A stretch of DNA of 64,000 nucleotides from Billgrantia zhangzhouensis (GTDB lineage: Bacteria > Pseudomonadota > Gammaproteobacteria > Pseudomonadales > Halomonadaceae), in assembly GCF_021404465.1 (NCBI RefSeq), contig NZ_JABFTT010000005.1:1-64000 (forward strand), in the 5' to 3' direction. Under the pieces are notes generated by a model. The model did no database searches. It had not been told where the DNA came from and saw only the letters and a list, made by a program, of their open reading frames with translations. This document shows, in pieces, positions 15,601-23,799 of this stretch. Positions within the stretch are counted from its first letter, which is position 1. Each line of letters begins with the position of its first letter. The translations under genes and the position numbers were made by a program.

Positions 15601-16866
15601 ATGCAATCACCGCTCGTCATCACCGGCATGGGCATGATCAGCCCGCTTGGTTGCGGCGTCAAGGCAGGCTGGGAGCGTCTGCTTGCCGGCCGCTCCGGCC
15701 TCTCTACGATCAGCCGATTCGATACCGGCGAGTTGCCGATCAAGGTGGCAGGCTCAGTGCCCGACATCGAGGAAGATCCCCAAGCCGGCCTCGACCCGGA
15801 CCGCGTGCTGGACGCCAAGGAGCGTCGCAAGCTGGAGCTGTTCAGCCTGTACGCCATGGCCGCCGCCGAAGAGGCGCTGAGCCAGGCCAACTGGTTCCCC
15901 GAGAGCGATGCCCAGCGCCTGGCCACGGCCACCATCGTCGGCTCCGGCATCGGGGGCTTCCCCACCATTACCCAGGCACAGAATACCCTGACAACGCGCG
16001 GCCACCGCCGGCTCTCCCCTTTCACCGTGCCGGCTTTCCTGGCCAACCTGGCGGCGGGTAACGTCTCGATCCGCTACGGCTTACGCGGGCCGATCGGCTG
16101 CCCGGTCACGGCCTGTGCGGCCGGTGTGCAGGCCATCGGCGACGGCATGCGCATGATCCGCAGCGGTGAGGCCGAGGTGGCCTTGGTGGGCGGCGCCGAG
16201 GCCTGTATCGATCCGCTGTCGCTGGCCAGCTTCCACGCCATGAAGGCGCTTTCCACCGAGCAGGACGCCCCCACCAAGGCGTCGCGCCCCTTCGATCAGG
16301 CACGTAACGGCTTCGTGATGGGAGAAGGCGCGGGGCTGCTGGTGATCGAAACCCTGGCCCACGCCGAGGCACGCGGCGCCACGCCGCTGGCCATACTCAG
16401 CGGCTACGGCACCAGCGCCGATGCCCACCACATCACTGCCGGCCCGGAAGACGGCGGCGGTGCCGCAGCGGCCATTCGGGCTGCGCTGAGAATGGCGGGG
16501 CTCTCTCCCGCCGATATCGACCATATCAACGCCCATGCCACCTCGACGCCGGTCGGCGACCGGGCCGAGATCGCCGCCCTGCGCAACGCCTTCGGCGACG
16601 CCCTCGGCGGCATCCCGATCTCCGCGACCAAATCCTCGACCGGCCACCTGCTCGGTGCCGCCGGCGGCGTGGAGAGCATCTTCTCGGCCTTGGCCGCCAT
16701 GCACGACCGCCTGCCCCCGACCCTGAACCTGGAGCACCGCGACGAGGACCTGCACGACCTGGATATCGTCTCAGGTGAGGCGCGCCAGCACGCTACCCAG
16801 CATGTGCTGTGCAACGGCTTCGGCTTCGGTGGGGTGAATGCCGCGCTAATCGTGAGCAAGGTGTAG
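15601..16866 (+). CDS. fabF: Beta-ketoacyl-ACP synthase II
   Basis: A condensing enzyme that extends acyl-ACP with malonyl-ACP in fatty-acid synthesis. The catalytic triad is complete: the nucleophilic Cys in VTACAAGVQ, one His in NAHATSTP and the second in KSSTGHLLGAAG. It has about 421 residues, the usual KAS II length. The start at 15601 follows AGGAAATT and is preferred to an in-frame ATG at 15511, which would place coding sequence over the operator and the TetR start. It lies alone, outside a fab cluster, and beside its own regulator, so it is probably a secondary, regulated copy. Confidence 0.92.
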   Translation: MQSPLVITGMGMISPLGCGVKAGWERLLAGRSGLSTISRFDTGELPIKVAGSVPDIEEDPQAGLDPDRVLDAKERRKLELFSLYAMAAAEEALSQANWFPESDAQRLATATIVGSGIGGFPTITQAQNTLTTRGHRRLSPFTVPAFLANLAAGNVSIRYGLRGPIGCPVTACAAGVQAIGDGMRMIRSGEAEVALVGGAEACIDPLSLASFHAMKALSTEQDAPTKASRPFDQARNGFVMGEGAGLLVIETLAHAEARGATPLAILSGYGTSADAHHITAGPEDGGGAAAAIRAALRMAGLSPADIDHINAHATSTPVGDRAEIAALRNAFGDALGGIPISATKSSTGHLLGAAGGVESIFSALAAMHDRLPPTLNLEHRDEDLHDLDIVSGEARQHATQHVLCNGFGFGGVNAALIVSKV

Positions 16867-16915
16867 GTAGGTTAAGGTGCGGGCCAGTTCCTGCACTGAC
16901 TACCACAAGCGACAA

Positions 16916-16944
16916 CACCCCGAGCCAGGTACGGGCTCGGGGTG
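16916..16944. terminator. GC-rich hairpin between convergent genes
   Basis: Perfect arms CACCCCGAGCC/GGCTCGGGGTG lie between fabF and the convergent DUF1801 gene. A T-run is absent on either side, so termination efficiency is uncertain. Confidence 0.55.
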
Positions 16945-16982
16945 ATGCTCAAAAATTACCCCATGCTGGCTTCGGCCCGGCT

Positions 16983-17372
16983 TTACTTCAGCCTTTCAAG
17001 CCGCCCCTTGCGTTTTGCTATGTTCTTGTAATCCCACTGAATGTCGCGCGCTTTTCCGAGCCAGCGCTCGAGATTCTCCACGTTGACCTGCTCGACTGCG
17101 GTGTAGCGGGCTTCCGCGGCCTTGAAGCTGCCCTCTTTCTGCAAGCCTTCCTCTTCGAAGGACTGACCGCTCCAGAACAGCAGGCGCACGCAGTGTTTGA
17201 GCTTCTTGTAGCCGACGATTGGGTTCCCATCCAAGAACCAGACGGGATGGGCATGCCACACCTTGTTATCAGCCTCAGGCAGGTAGTGATCGATCGTCTC
17301 GGCAAGCAGATCGCATATCGCCTTATCGCTGGGCTCCTGCTGTTCGTTGTACTTCAAGGTGTCAGGATGCAT
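16983..17372 (-). CDS. DUF1801-type protein
   Basis: This 129-residue protein has a DUF1801-like core: a helix near the start (SDKAICDLLAETIDHYLPEADNKVWHAHPVWFLDGNPIVGYKK), then a strand block CVRLLFWSGQSF and a C-terminal helix. The function is unknown. Its ATG overlaps the end of the GST-like remnant by 11 bp, and the DHFR-like gene precedes that remnant, so the three were probably one transcript. Confidence 0.75.
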   Translation of the reverse strand: MHPDTLKYNEQQEPSDKAICDLLAETIDHYLPEADNKVWHAHPVWFLDGNPIVGYKKLKHCVRLLFWSGQSFEEEGLQKEGSFKAAEARYTAVEQVNVENLERWLGKARDIQWDYKNIAKRKGRLERLK

Positions 17373-17550
17373 CGTTTTCCTCCGTCAACAGGACCTCGCT
17401 GCACTCGCCCAGATGCAGCAGGATCGCACCGCTCTCGACGCGATAGGGCAAGCCGGCCTCTTCCAGTGCCCAGCGCACCCGCAGGTCGCGCACGTAGCCG
17501 CGCGGCAGCTCGGATACCCAGTCGAAGGTAGTGAGGATCAGGTCGGCCAT
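17362..17550 (-). pseudogene. Glutathione S-transferase with in-frame central deletion
   Basis: The frame starts MADLILTTFDWVSELPRGYV and carries the thioredoxin-fold start of a GST (ALEEAGLPYRVES), but then jumps directly to GAILLHLGECSEVLL, a segment normally found about 30 residues later (SGAILLYLAEK-like). The missing part includes the cis-Pro loop that binds glutathione, and the C-terminal helical domain is absent too. At 62 residues it cannot be a working GST. The frame remains open and is tightly packed between two genes. Confidence 0.8.
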
Positions 17551-18201
17551 TCAACTTCTCCTTCTGAGAACGACATGGGTGACCCGCTCGCTGGGCACTC
17601 TCTCCATCCATTGGTAACCGAGAGCACGCATGTCGAGACCGGCGAACAGGTTCTCCCCAGCGCCGAGCAGCACTGGCGTGCTGGCAAGATGAAGCTCATC
17701 GACGAGCTGCGCCTGCAGGTACTGCTGAATCGTTGCCACCCCACCGCCGAGGCGGACATCCTTGCCGTTGGCAGCTTCTCTGGCTCGCTCCAGAGCCACA
17801 TGAATGCCTTGGGTGACGAAGTGAAATGTCGTGCCGCCAGCCATCTCGACGGGATCGCGTGGGTGATGGGTCAATACGAAGACCGGCATGTGAAACGGCG
17901 GGCTGTCGCCCCACCACCCCTTCCAGCTCTCATCCGGCCAGGGGCCGCGTACAGGACCGAACATGTTACGGCCTATGATCCAGGCGCCGACGTTCTCGAA
18001 GCCGCGGGCCACGAAATCGTCGTCAGTGCCGGTTTCTCCGCCCTCCTTGCCCAGCACGCGCTGCTGGAAGGTTGCGGTCGCAAACTGCCAGTCCTGGTTC
18101 TCCAGGCCGTTGATGCCCATTGGATTTTCCAGGCTCTGCTCGGGGCCGGCGGCAAAGCCGTCCAGCGAAATACTGAAGCATGACACGCGTAGCTGACTCA
18201 T
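17551..18201 (-). CDS. Dihydrofolate reductase-like (RibD C-terminal) protein
   Basis: This 216-residue protein has the RibD C-terminal/DHFR-like fold: SQLRVSCFSISLDGFAAGP at the N-terminus, the FENVGAWIIGRNMFGPVRGPW strand-turn, and the NADPH-type GGGVATIQQYLQAQLVDELHLA segment. Members reduce pterin-like or unknown substrates with NADPH. The ATG at 18201 is chosen because upstream sequence lacks similarity. The next gene, the GST remnant, starts one base after its stop, indicating co-transcription. Confidence 0.88.
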   Translation of the reverse strand: MSQLRVSCFSISLDGFAAGPEQSLENPMGINGLENQDWQFATATFQQRVLGKEGGETGTDDDFVARGFENVGAWIIGRNMFGPVRGPWPDESWKGWWGDSPPFHMPVFVLTHHPRDPVEMAGGTTFHFVTQGIHVALERAREAANGKDVRLGGGVATIQQYLQAQLVDELHLASTPVLLGAGENLFAGLDMRALGYQWMERVPSERVTHVVLRRRS

Positions 18202-18285
18202 CGTGGCCTCCGTTGGGCGCGATATCTGCTCACTAGTCGAAGGACCCGCACAGGATTCGACACCCACTGGCCAGCCCAGCGCTCC

Positions 18286-18762
18286 CTAAGACAGCAGGAG
18301 TCTCTCGTCGATGCCCTTGAACTCGTTGGCGGCGTTCATCAGTGAGTTAGCCGTCAGCTGCGGCACACCATAGACCTCTACCACCTTCCCATGGACCTGC
18401 CGGATCTTGTCTACCAGCAGGTCGAAATCGCCGTCGCCCGAGACCAGCACGATGACATCCGCCTGCTCGGCGTATTCGATGGCATCGAGGGTAATGCCGA
18501 CGTCCCAGTCCCCTTTTGCAGAACCGTCCGCCCTTTGAATGTAGGGCTTCAGCTTCACCTCGAAGCCGATGGCGCGAAGGATGTTCTGAAATTCCTGCTG
18601 CTTCCGGTCGCCCCTGTCGATGGCATAGGCGATGGCCTTGACGACCTCTCTGCCGGCAGTGGCGTCGGCCCAGAACTTGTTGTAATCGAAATTGCGCTTA
18701 TAGGCTTGCCGCACCGTGTAGTAGACGTTCTGGACGTCCACGAAGATCGCCACTTTCACCAT
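18286..18762 (-). CDS. NYN-domain (LabA/DUF88) putative RNase
   Basis: This 158-residue protein has the PIN-like NYN fold, with the acidic residues of the metal site in VAIFVDVQNVYY (Asp9), GDWDVGITLDA and VSGDGDFDLLVDKIR. Such proteins are thought to cut RNA and are widespread in bacteria. It is cytosolic. It is separated from the DHFR-like gene upstream by an unrelated gap and reads away from the RpiR regulator. Confidence 0.85.
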   Translation of the reverse strand: MVKVAIFVDVQNVYYTVRQAYKRNFDYNKFWADATAGREVVKAIAYAIDRGDRKQQEFQNILRAIGFEVKLKPYIQRADGSAKGDWDVGITLDAIEYAEQADVIVLVSGDGDFDLLVDKIRQVHGKVVEVYGVPQLTANSLMNAANEFKGIDERLLLS

Positions 18763-18808
18763 GTCGTTGCTCTCATTGGTTCACATCCGGATGAATGAAA
18801 ACGCAAGC

Positions 18809-18838
18809 GCCCCGAGCCAGTATGAACTGACCCGGGGC
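18809..18838. terminator. Weak GC hairpin
   Basis: GCCCCG and CGGGGC are paired around an 18-base loop between the divergent NYN and RpiR genes. A T-run is missing, so this could be a coincidental inverted repeat. Confidence 0.3.
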
Positions 18839-18928
18839 ACTTGTGTGCTCCGGTTGCTGCTTTCGCTGACTTAATCGCCAAGCCTGCGGTTCGATGGTTG
18901 CGGCACCGTTCCTCACCGGACATGATGT

Positions 18929-18946
18929 CTGAAACCACAGTTTCAG
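18929..18946. promoter_or_regulatory. Candidate RpiR operator, autoregulatory
   Basis: CTGAAACCACAGTTTCAG is a perfect 7-4-7 inverted repeat with the TGAAA-N6-TTTCA pattern known for RpiR-type sites. It ends 9 bp before the RpiR start codon and includes the region of the ribosome site, so binding would block its own expression. Confidence 0.7.
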
Positions 18947-18954
18947 GAGTCGGC

Positions 18955-19803
18955 ATGGCCAGATCCTCGCAGGCGCGTTCCTTTCTCTCCCGGGTACGCA
19001 GCGCCCTGCCCTCCTTGCACCCGGCCGAGCGCCGGCTGGGCGAGTTCGTGTGCGATTTCCCCGGGGAAATCGCCAGCTACGATGCCCAGGAGTTGGCAAA
19101 GTTTGCCGGGGTCTCCAAGGCGACGGTGTCGCGCTTCGTACGCCGGCTCGGCTACGAGAGCTACGAGGCGGCGCGCAAGCACGCCCGCGAGGAGCAGGCC
19201 ACCGGCTCGCGCCTCTTCCTGCAGAGCGTGGCCCTGGAGCCGGGCGAGCGTTCCCTGGCACTCAACCTCGACCAGGGCAAGGACAATCTTGACCGAACCT
19301 TCTCGGCGATCACCCAGGCGCAGGTGGACGCCGTGGCCCGGACCATCCTCGACGCCCGCAAGACCTGGGTAATCGGCTTTCGCGCCAGCCACCCTTTCGC
19401 CGACTATCTGCGCTGGCAGCTCACCCAAGTGGTGGAGCAGGTGGTCAGCCTGCCCGGCGGCGGCGAGACCCTGGGCGAGCACCTGGTCAGCATACGCCCC
19501 GAGGACTGCGTGGTCGTCATCGGCCTGCGTCGCCGGGTAGCGATCACCGAACAGGTGCTGGCCGAGGCCCGCGAGTGCGGCGCCCGGGTGCTCTATATCA
19601 CCGACGAAGGGCTAGCCCCGGACCCCAGCGTCACCTGGCACTTCCGCTGCTGCACCCTGGCCGCCGGGCCGCTGTTCAACCACACCGCCGTGATGGCGCT
19701 CTGCCACCTGCTGGCCATGCGCACCATCGAGCTTGCCGGTGAAGATTCGCGCCGCCGCCTGCGCCGCATCGAGACGCTGAACGACAAGCTCGAGGAGCTC
19801 TAG
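18955..19803 (+). CDS. RpiR/MurR-family regulator
   Basis: This 282-residue protein has an N-terminal RpiR helix-turn-helix (about residues 15-65, AERRLGEFVCDFPGEIASYDAQELAKFAGVSKATVSRFVRRLGY) and a C-terminal SIS sugar-isomerase-like domain (about 115-245) that normally binds a phosphosugar or related ligand. The start at 18955 is set by AGGAG 6 bases upstream. It precedes a TRAP transporter operon on the same strand, and operator-like inverted repeats lie before both, so it probably controls that operon. Confidence 0.92.
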   Translation: MARSSQARSFLSRVRSALPSLHPAERRLGEFVCDFPGEIASYDAQELAKFAGVSKATVSRFVRRLGYESYEAARKHAREEQATGSRLFLQSVALEPGERSLALNLDQGKDNLDRTFSAITQAQVDAVARTILDARKTWVIGFRASHPFADYLRWQLTQVVEQVVSLPGGGETLGEHLVSIRPEDCVVVIGLRRRVAITEQVLAEARECGARVLYITDEGLAPDPSVTWHFRCCTLAAGPLFNHTAVMALCHLLAMRTIELAGEDSRRRLRRIETLNDKLEEL

Positions 19804-19939
19804 ACCATACCCGAGGGCGGGCGAAGGCAGCACCATCTTGGCGCATAGCGCTACCAATCTGCACACTTTCCGAGGCAAAAAAGAAACAGTCGCGCGGCGG
19901 ACGAAAAGGCGATTCTGGAGTAATAGGCTGTTTTTGTTA

Positions 19940-19955
19940 TGAAACTGTAATTTCT
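19940..19955. promoter_or_regulatory. Second RpiR-type site before TRAP operon
   Basis: TGAAACTGTAATTTCT has the same TGAAA-N6-TTTC spacing as the perfect site at 18929-18946, with one imperfect arm. It lies 135 bp before the substrate-binding gene in an AT-rich promoter region. Confidence 0.55.
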
Positions 19956-20089
19956 TTTTAACGATGGCATGAAATTTGGATCACTTGTAACGATTGCCGC
20001 CGCCTGAACGCGGCGGACCGATACCGCCACCTGGCGCCCAGGGGAGCCGCACTCCCTCCCAAGGTGCCGCCGATGACAGGACCAAGACA

Positions 20090-21127
20090 ATGCTGAAACG
20101 TACCGCTCTGGTAACCGCCGTCTCCGCCGCCCTGATGGCCTCCGCCGCCCAGGCCAGTGCGCTGTCGATCCAGGTTCTGGGCCAGCCTGCCGGCTCCGGC
20201 CTGATCGCCCAGCAGAAGGAGCAGCCCTTCTTCACCAACCTGGCGGACAACACCAGCCTGGATATTACCGTGCAGTACCTGCCGGTGGACGTGGCGGGGG
20301 TTCCCGACACCGACGGCCTGCGCGTGCTACGTTCCGGCCTCTTCGATATCGTCTCCCTGCGCGGCCCCCAAGTGAGCCGCGATGAGCCTTCCATCCTCGG
20401 GCTCGACCTGATCGGGCTCAACACCAGCTTCGAGGCCGGCCGTGAGCACGTCGCCGCCTTCTACGATTACGTGGACAGCCGCCTGCAGGAGCGCTTCAAC
20501 GCCAAGCTCTTGGGCACCTGGCCCGCCGGCCCCCAGGTGATTTTCTGCCGCGGCGAGATCGGCGGCCTGGATGACCTGCGCGGCAAGCGCGTGCGCGTAG
20601 GCGACCAGAGCGCGGCCAACTTCGTCGGCCAGCTCGGCGCCACCGGCATCTCGATGCCCTTCGGCGACGTCCAGCAGTCGCTCTCCCGCGGCGTGATCGA
20701 CTGCGCCATCACCGGCCCCGCCTCGGCCAACTCCGGCGGCTGGCCGGAAGCTACCACCACGGTGCTACCCATTGCCTTACAGCTGGCCATCAACGGCTAT
20801 GCCATCAACCTCGATACCTGGAACAGCATGACCGAGGAGCAGCAGACCCAGCTCGAGTCGGCCATCACCGAGCTGAGCGACGAGATCTGGGCCTACTCCG
20901 AGGAGCTCTATGAAGACGCCATGCGCTGCAACGCTGGCGAGACACCCTGCGAGTACGGCACCTCCTACTCCCTCACCGAGGTGCCGGTGACCGAGGAGGA
21001 CCTGGCCAAGGTGGCCGCCGCAGTGGAAGAGGTCTCCCTGCCGATCTGGGCAAGCCAGTGCAATGCCGCTGCCGCGGACTGCGAGGACGTGTGGCGCGAT
21101 ACCGTCGGCCAGAAGCTCGGCCTCTGA
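20090..21127 (+). CDS. dctP: TRAP transporter substrate-binding protein (DctP-type)
   Basis: A periplasmic solute receptor of about 345 residues. The N-terminal signal peptide MLKRTALVTAVSAALMASA ends at an AQAS cleavage-like site. The DctP fold is seen in RVLRSGLFDIVSLRGPQVS and the ligand-contact region GKRVRVGDQSAANFVGQLG. Six cysteines (VIFC, VIDC, RCNAGETPC, QCNAAAADC) suggest disulfide bonds, which is unusual for most DctP proteins. It is the first gene of a dctP-dctQ-dctM-racemase-like operon. The ligand is not predictable by inspection. Confidence 0.92.
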   Translation: MLKRTALVTAVSAALMASAAQASALSIQVLGQPAGSGLIAQQKEQPFFTNLADNTSLDITVQYLPVDVAGVPDTDGLRVLRSGLFDIVSLRGPQVSRDEPSILGLDLIGLNTSFEAGREHVAAFYDYVDSRLQERFNAKLLGTWPAGPQVIFCRGEIGGLDDLRGKRVRVGDQSAANFVGQLGATGISMPFGDVQQSLSRGVIDCAITGPASANSGGWPEATTTVLPIALQLAINGYAINLDTWNSMTEEQQTQLESAITELSDEIWAYSEELYEDAMRCNAGETPCEYGTSYSLTEVPVTEEDLAKVAAAVEEVSLPIWASQCNAAAADCEDVWRDTVGQKLGL

Positions 21128-21142
21128 GCCCGGGAGGCGACG

Positions 21143-21784
21143 ATGACGATCTATGCTCGTATTCTCGGCATGCTGTTTGGCGCCATGATGCTGCTGCTCG
21201 CCCTGCTGATCACGGTGGAAACCGTGATCCGCAAGGTCTTCTCGATGTCGCTCGGCGGGGTCGACGAGCTGGGAGGCTATGCCATCGCCATTGCCGCCCC
21301 GCTGGCGTTCTGCGTGGCCATGGTCGAGCAGTCCCATATCCGCATCAACCTGGTGCACATGCGCCTGCCCTTCAGGGTGCAGGCGGTGCTCAACGCCCTG
21401 GCTGCCCTGACCCTCGGGCTTCTGGCAGCCTTCCTGCTCTACTTCACCATCCAGACCGTCCAGGACACCCGGCTCTACGGCTCCATCGCCCAGACGCCCC
21501 GGGCCACGCCGTTGATCTACCCGCAGACCGTGTGGCTGATCGCCATGGCCGCCTTCACCCTGGCCGCCACGGTGCTCACCGCGCAGGCCATGGGGCTGCT
21601 GGCGAAGGGCGACTGGAAGGCGCTCAACCGTCACTTCGGCCCGAGCTCGACCCAGGACGAGCTGGAAGCGGAGCTCGAGGACCTCAAGCAGCGCGAACAG
21701 CAAACAGACGAGCTGCCGCTCGCCGAACCGCAGGCGGATGAATCCCGCACCGGTAACCCGGCGCGCAAAGGAGGCCAATCATGA
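21143..21784 (+). CDS. dctQ: TRAP small permease (DctQ-type)
   Basis: This 213-residue protein has four predicted inner-membrane helices (about 7-30, 45-67, 85-108 and 125-148) in the DctQ pattern. It carries the GGVDELGGYAIAIAAPLAFCVAMVEQSHIRINLV signature split over helix 2 and the following loop, and a long acidic, Gln/Glu-rich cytosolic tail (about 165-213). It joins DctM to form the transport unit. It starts 15 bp after DctP and overlaps DctM by 4 bp (ATGA), indicating translational coupling. Confidence 0.92.
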   Translation: MTIYARILGMLFGAMMLLLALLITVETVIRKVFSMSLGGVDELGGYAIAIAAPLAFCVAMVEQSHIRINLVHMRLPFRVQAVLNALAALTLGLLAAFLLYFTIQTVQDTRLYGSIAQTPRATPLIYPQTVWLIAMAAFTLAATVLTAQAMGLLAKGDWKALNRHFGPSSTQDELEAELEDLKQREQQTDELPLAEPQADESRTGNPARKGGQS

Positions 21785-23085
21785 GCATTCCCCTGATCGC
21801 CTCGGCGTTCTTCATCATGCTCGGCCTGATGCTGCTGAGCATTCCGGTGGCCGTGGCCATCCTCTTCGTCGGCGTGATCGGCGGCTACCTGATGCACGGC
21901 TTCCCCCTGGTGGACATGATGGGTGGCGTGGTCTGGAGCAGCCTGAACAGCCCCTCCATGCTGGCGATTCCGCTGTTCATGCTGCTCGGCGAGTTGCTGC
22001 TTCGCGGCGGCATCGCCGACCGGATGTACGCGGCGCTCTCAGTGTGGTTCAACCGCCTGCCGGGTGGGCTGCTGCACACCAACATCGCCACCTGCACGCT
22101 CTTCTCCGCCACCTCGGGCTCGTCGGTGGCCACAGCCGCCACCGTGGGCACCATCTCGCTGCCGGCGCTGCAGAAATACCGCTACCCGGTGCGCCCCTCG
22201 CTTGGCTCACTGGCTGCCGGCGGCACCCTGGGCATCCTGATTCCCCCCAGCATCAACCTGCTGGTCTACGGCCAGTTGGCCAATACCTCGGTCAGTCAGT
22301 TGTTCGCCGCCGGGCTGATCCCAGGCCTCACCCTGGCCCTGCTCTTCTCCGTCTACCTTTTTATTGCTCACGGCAAGGCGGGCAGCTCCGCCATGGTGGA
22401 GGTCAACCTGCCGCTGCGAGAGAAGTTTGCCCTCTCGCGCCACTTGGTGCCGCCCTTCGTCATCTTCGGGGTGGTGATGGGCAGCATCTACGGTGGGGTC
22501 GCCACGCCCACCGAGTCCGCGGCCATCGGGGTGATGATCGCCCTGGCCTTCATCGTGGGCGGGGGCAAGCTGAGCCTCGACCTCTTGATCCACTGCTCGC
22601 TGCACGCTGCCAAGACCACCGGCATGGTGATCATCGTGCTGATGTGCGCGCTGCTGCTCAACGTGACCCTCTCGATGCTGGGGGTGACCCAGGCGCTGAC
22701 CCAGTGGGTGGCTAGCTTCGGCCTCACCCAGGTGGGCCTGCTGCTGGTGCTGCTGCTCTTCTACGTGGTGCTTGGCACCTTCATGGATGCCATGTCGATG
22801 CTGGTGCTGACGGTGCCGATCACAGTGCCGATGGTGATGGCCGTGGGCGTAGATCCCATCTGGTTCGGCATTTTCATCGTGCTGATGTGCGAGATCGCCC
22901 TGATCACGCCGCCGGTAGGCATGAACCTTTTCGTGGTGCAGGGGGTGCGCAAGGATGGCGGTAGCTTCAATGACGTAATTTGGGGCTCGCTGCCCTTCGT
23001 GGCGATCATGGCGCTGTTCACGCTGGCCATCATGGCCTGGCCTCAGATCGTGATGTGGCTCCCCGACCTGCTGGCGGGGCGCTGA
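21781..23085 (+). CDS. dctM: TRAP large permease (DctM-type)
   Basis: This 434-residue protein has about 12 membrane helices. It has typical DctM motifs: SATSGSSVATAATVGTISLPAL, GILIPPSINLLVYG and, late in the protein, LITPPVGMNLFVVQGV. It drives sodium-coupled uptake of the solute captured by DctP. It overlaps DctQ by 4 bp and is followed 3 bp later by the racemase-like gene, so the four genes form one transcription unit. Confidence 0.95.
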   Translation: MSIPLIASAFFIMLGLMLLSIPVAVAILFVGVIGGYLMHGFPLVDMMGGVVWSSLNSPSMLAIPLFMLLGELLLRGGIADRMYAALSVWFNRLPGGLLHTNIATCTLFSATSGSSVATAATVGTISLPALQKYRYPVRPSLGSLAAGGTLGILIPPSINLLVYGQLANTSVSQLFAAGLIPGLTLALLFSVYLFIAHGKAGSSAMVEVNLPLREKFALSRHLVPPFVIFGVVMGSIYGGVATPTESAAIGVMIALAFIVGGGKLSLDLLIHCSLHAAKTTGMVIIVLMCALLLNVTLSMLGVTQALTQWVASFGLTQVGLLLVLLLFYVVLGTFMDAMSMLVLTVPITVPMVMAVGVDPIWFGIFIVLMCEIALITPPVGMNLFVVQGVRKDGGSFNDVIWGSLPFVAIMALFTLAIMAWPQIVMWLPDLLAGR

Positions 23086-23088
23086 CCC

Positions 23089-23790
23089 ATGAATCATTAC
23101 CCTGGAGACGCCACTCCGCCGGCCCCCGTTCGCGTGCTGGCCATCAATCCCAACACCAACCCGACCGTCACCCAGCGAGTGCGGGAAGTACTGCAGGCTC
23201 AGGCGCCGCCCGGCGTGATCATCGAGGCGGAGAGCCCGCATCAAGGGCCCCGGGCGGTGGAGAGCAGGCAGGACAAGACCCGCGCCGCCGGCCACGTGAT
23301 GGCGCTGATCGAAAGCCGCATGGCGCAGGGCTACGCCGGCTATATCCTCGCCTGCTTCGATGACATCGCCGTCGCCGAGGCTCGCACTCTGACTGGAGCC
23401 CCGGTGATCAGCCTGGCGGAGGCCGGCATTCGCCGCGCGGACGCCACCGGCGGCCCCTTCACGGTGATCACCACCTTCGAGGGCGCCGTGGCCACCATTG
23501 AGGCGCTCTGTGAGTGCTACGGCGTGAGGGAGCGCTGCCGCGTAGTGGCCACTGGCATCGGCGTCAGCGAGACCGCAGCGCGCACACCCCTGGCCGAGAC
23601 GCGGCTGGCAAGCCTCTGCGAGCGAGCCCATGCGGAGGGGACACGCGCCATCGTGCTGGGCTCCGGCGCCTTCGCCGGACGCGGTGCGCAGCTTGCCAGG
23701 CGCCACGGCCTTCCGGTGATGGACGGCTTCGCCGAGGCGCTGGCCTTCGTGCTGCGCCAGGCGGAGCCCATGAGGGCCCGGAACACCTAG
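23089..23790 (+). CDS. Asp/Glu/hydantoin racemase-like protein, second Cys missing
   Basis: This 233-residue protein has the racemase fold: an N-terminal VLAINPNTNPTVTQRVREVL, the first catalytic Cys in YILACFDDIA (Cys89) and a second-half motif IVLGSGAFAG. In this family the second half normally carries a catalytic Cys (LGCAG-type); here it is Ser192. Such one-Cys proteins may be isomerases, decarboxylases or lyases rather than true racemases. It sits 3 bp behind DctM, so it probably processes the imported solute inside the cell. Confidence 0.8.
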   Translation: MNHYPGDATPPAPVRVLAINPNTNPTVTQRVREVLQAQAPPGVIIEAESPHQGPRAVESRQDKTRAAGHVMALIESRMAQGYAGYILACFDDIAVAEARTLTGAPVISLAEAGIRRADATGGPFTVITTFEGAVATIEALCECYGVRERCRVVATGIGVSETAARTPLAETRLASLCERAHAEGTRAIVLGSGAFAGRGAQLARRHGLPVMDGFAEALAFVLRQAEPMRARNT

Positions 23791-23799
23791 CGCCTTCGC

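Noticed and set aside
22207..23706. 499-residue minus-strand frame over the first dctM
   Set aside because: Antisense shadow with His/Gly/Arg-rich composition. The dctM and racemase-like genes on the other strand are certain.
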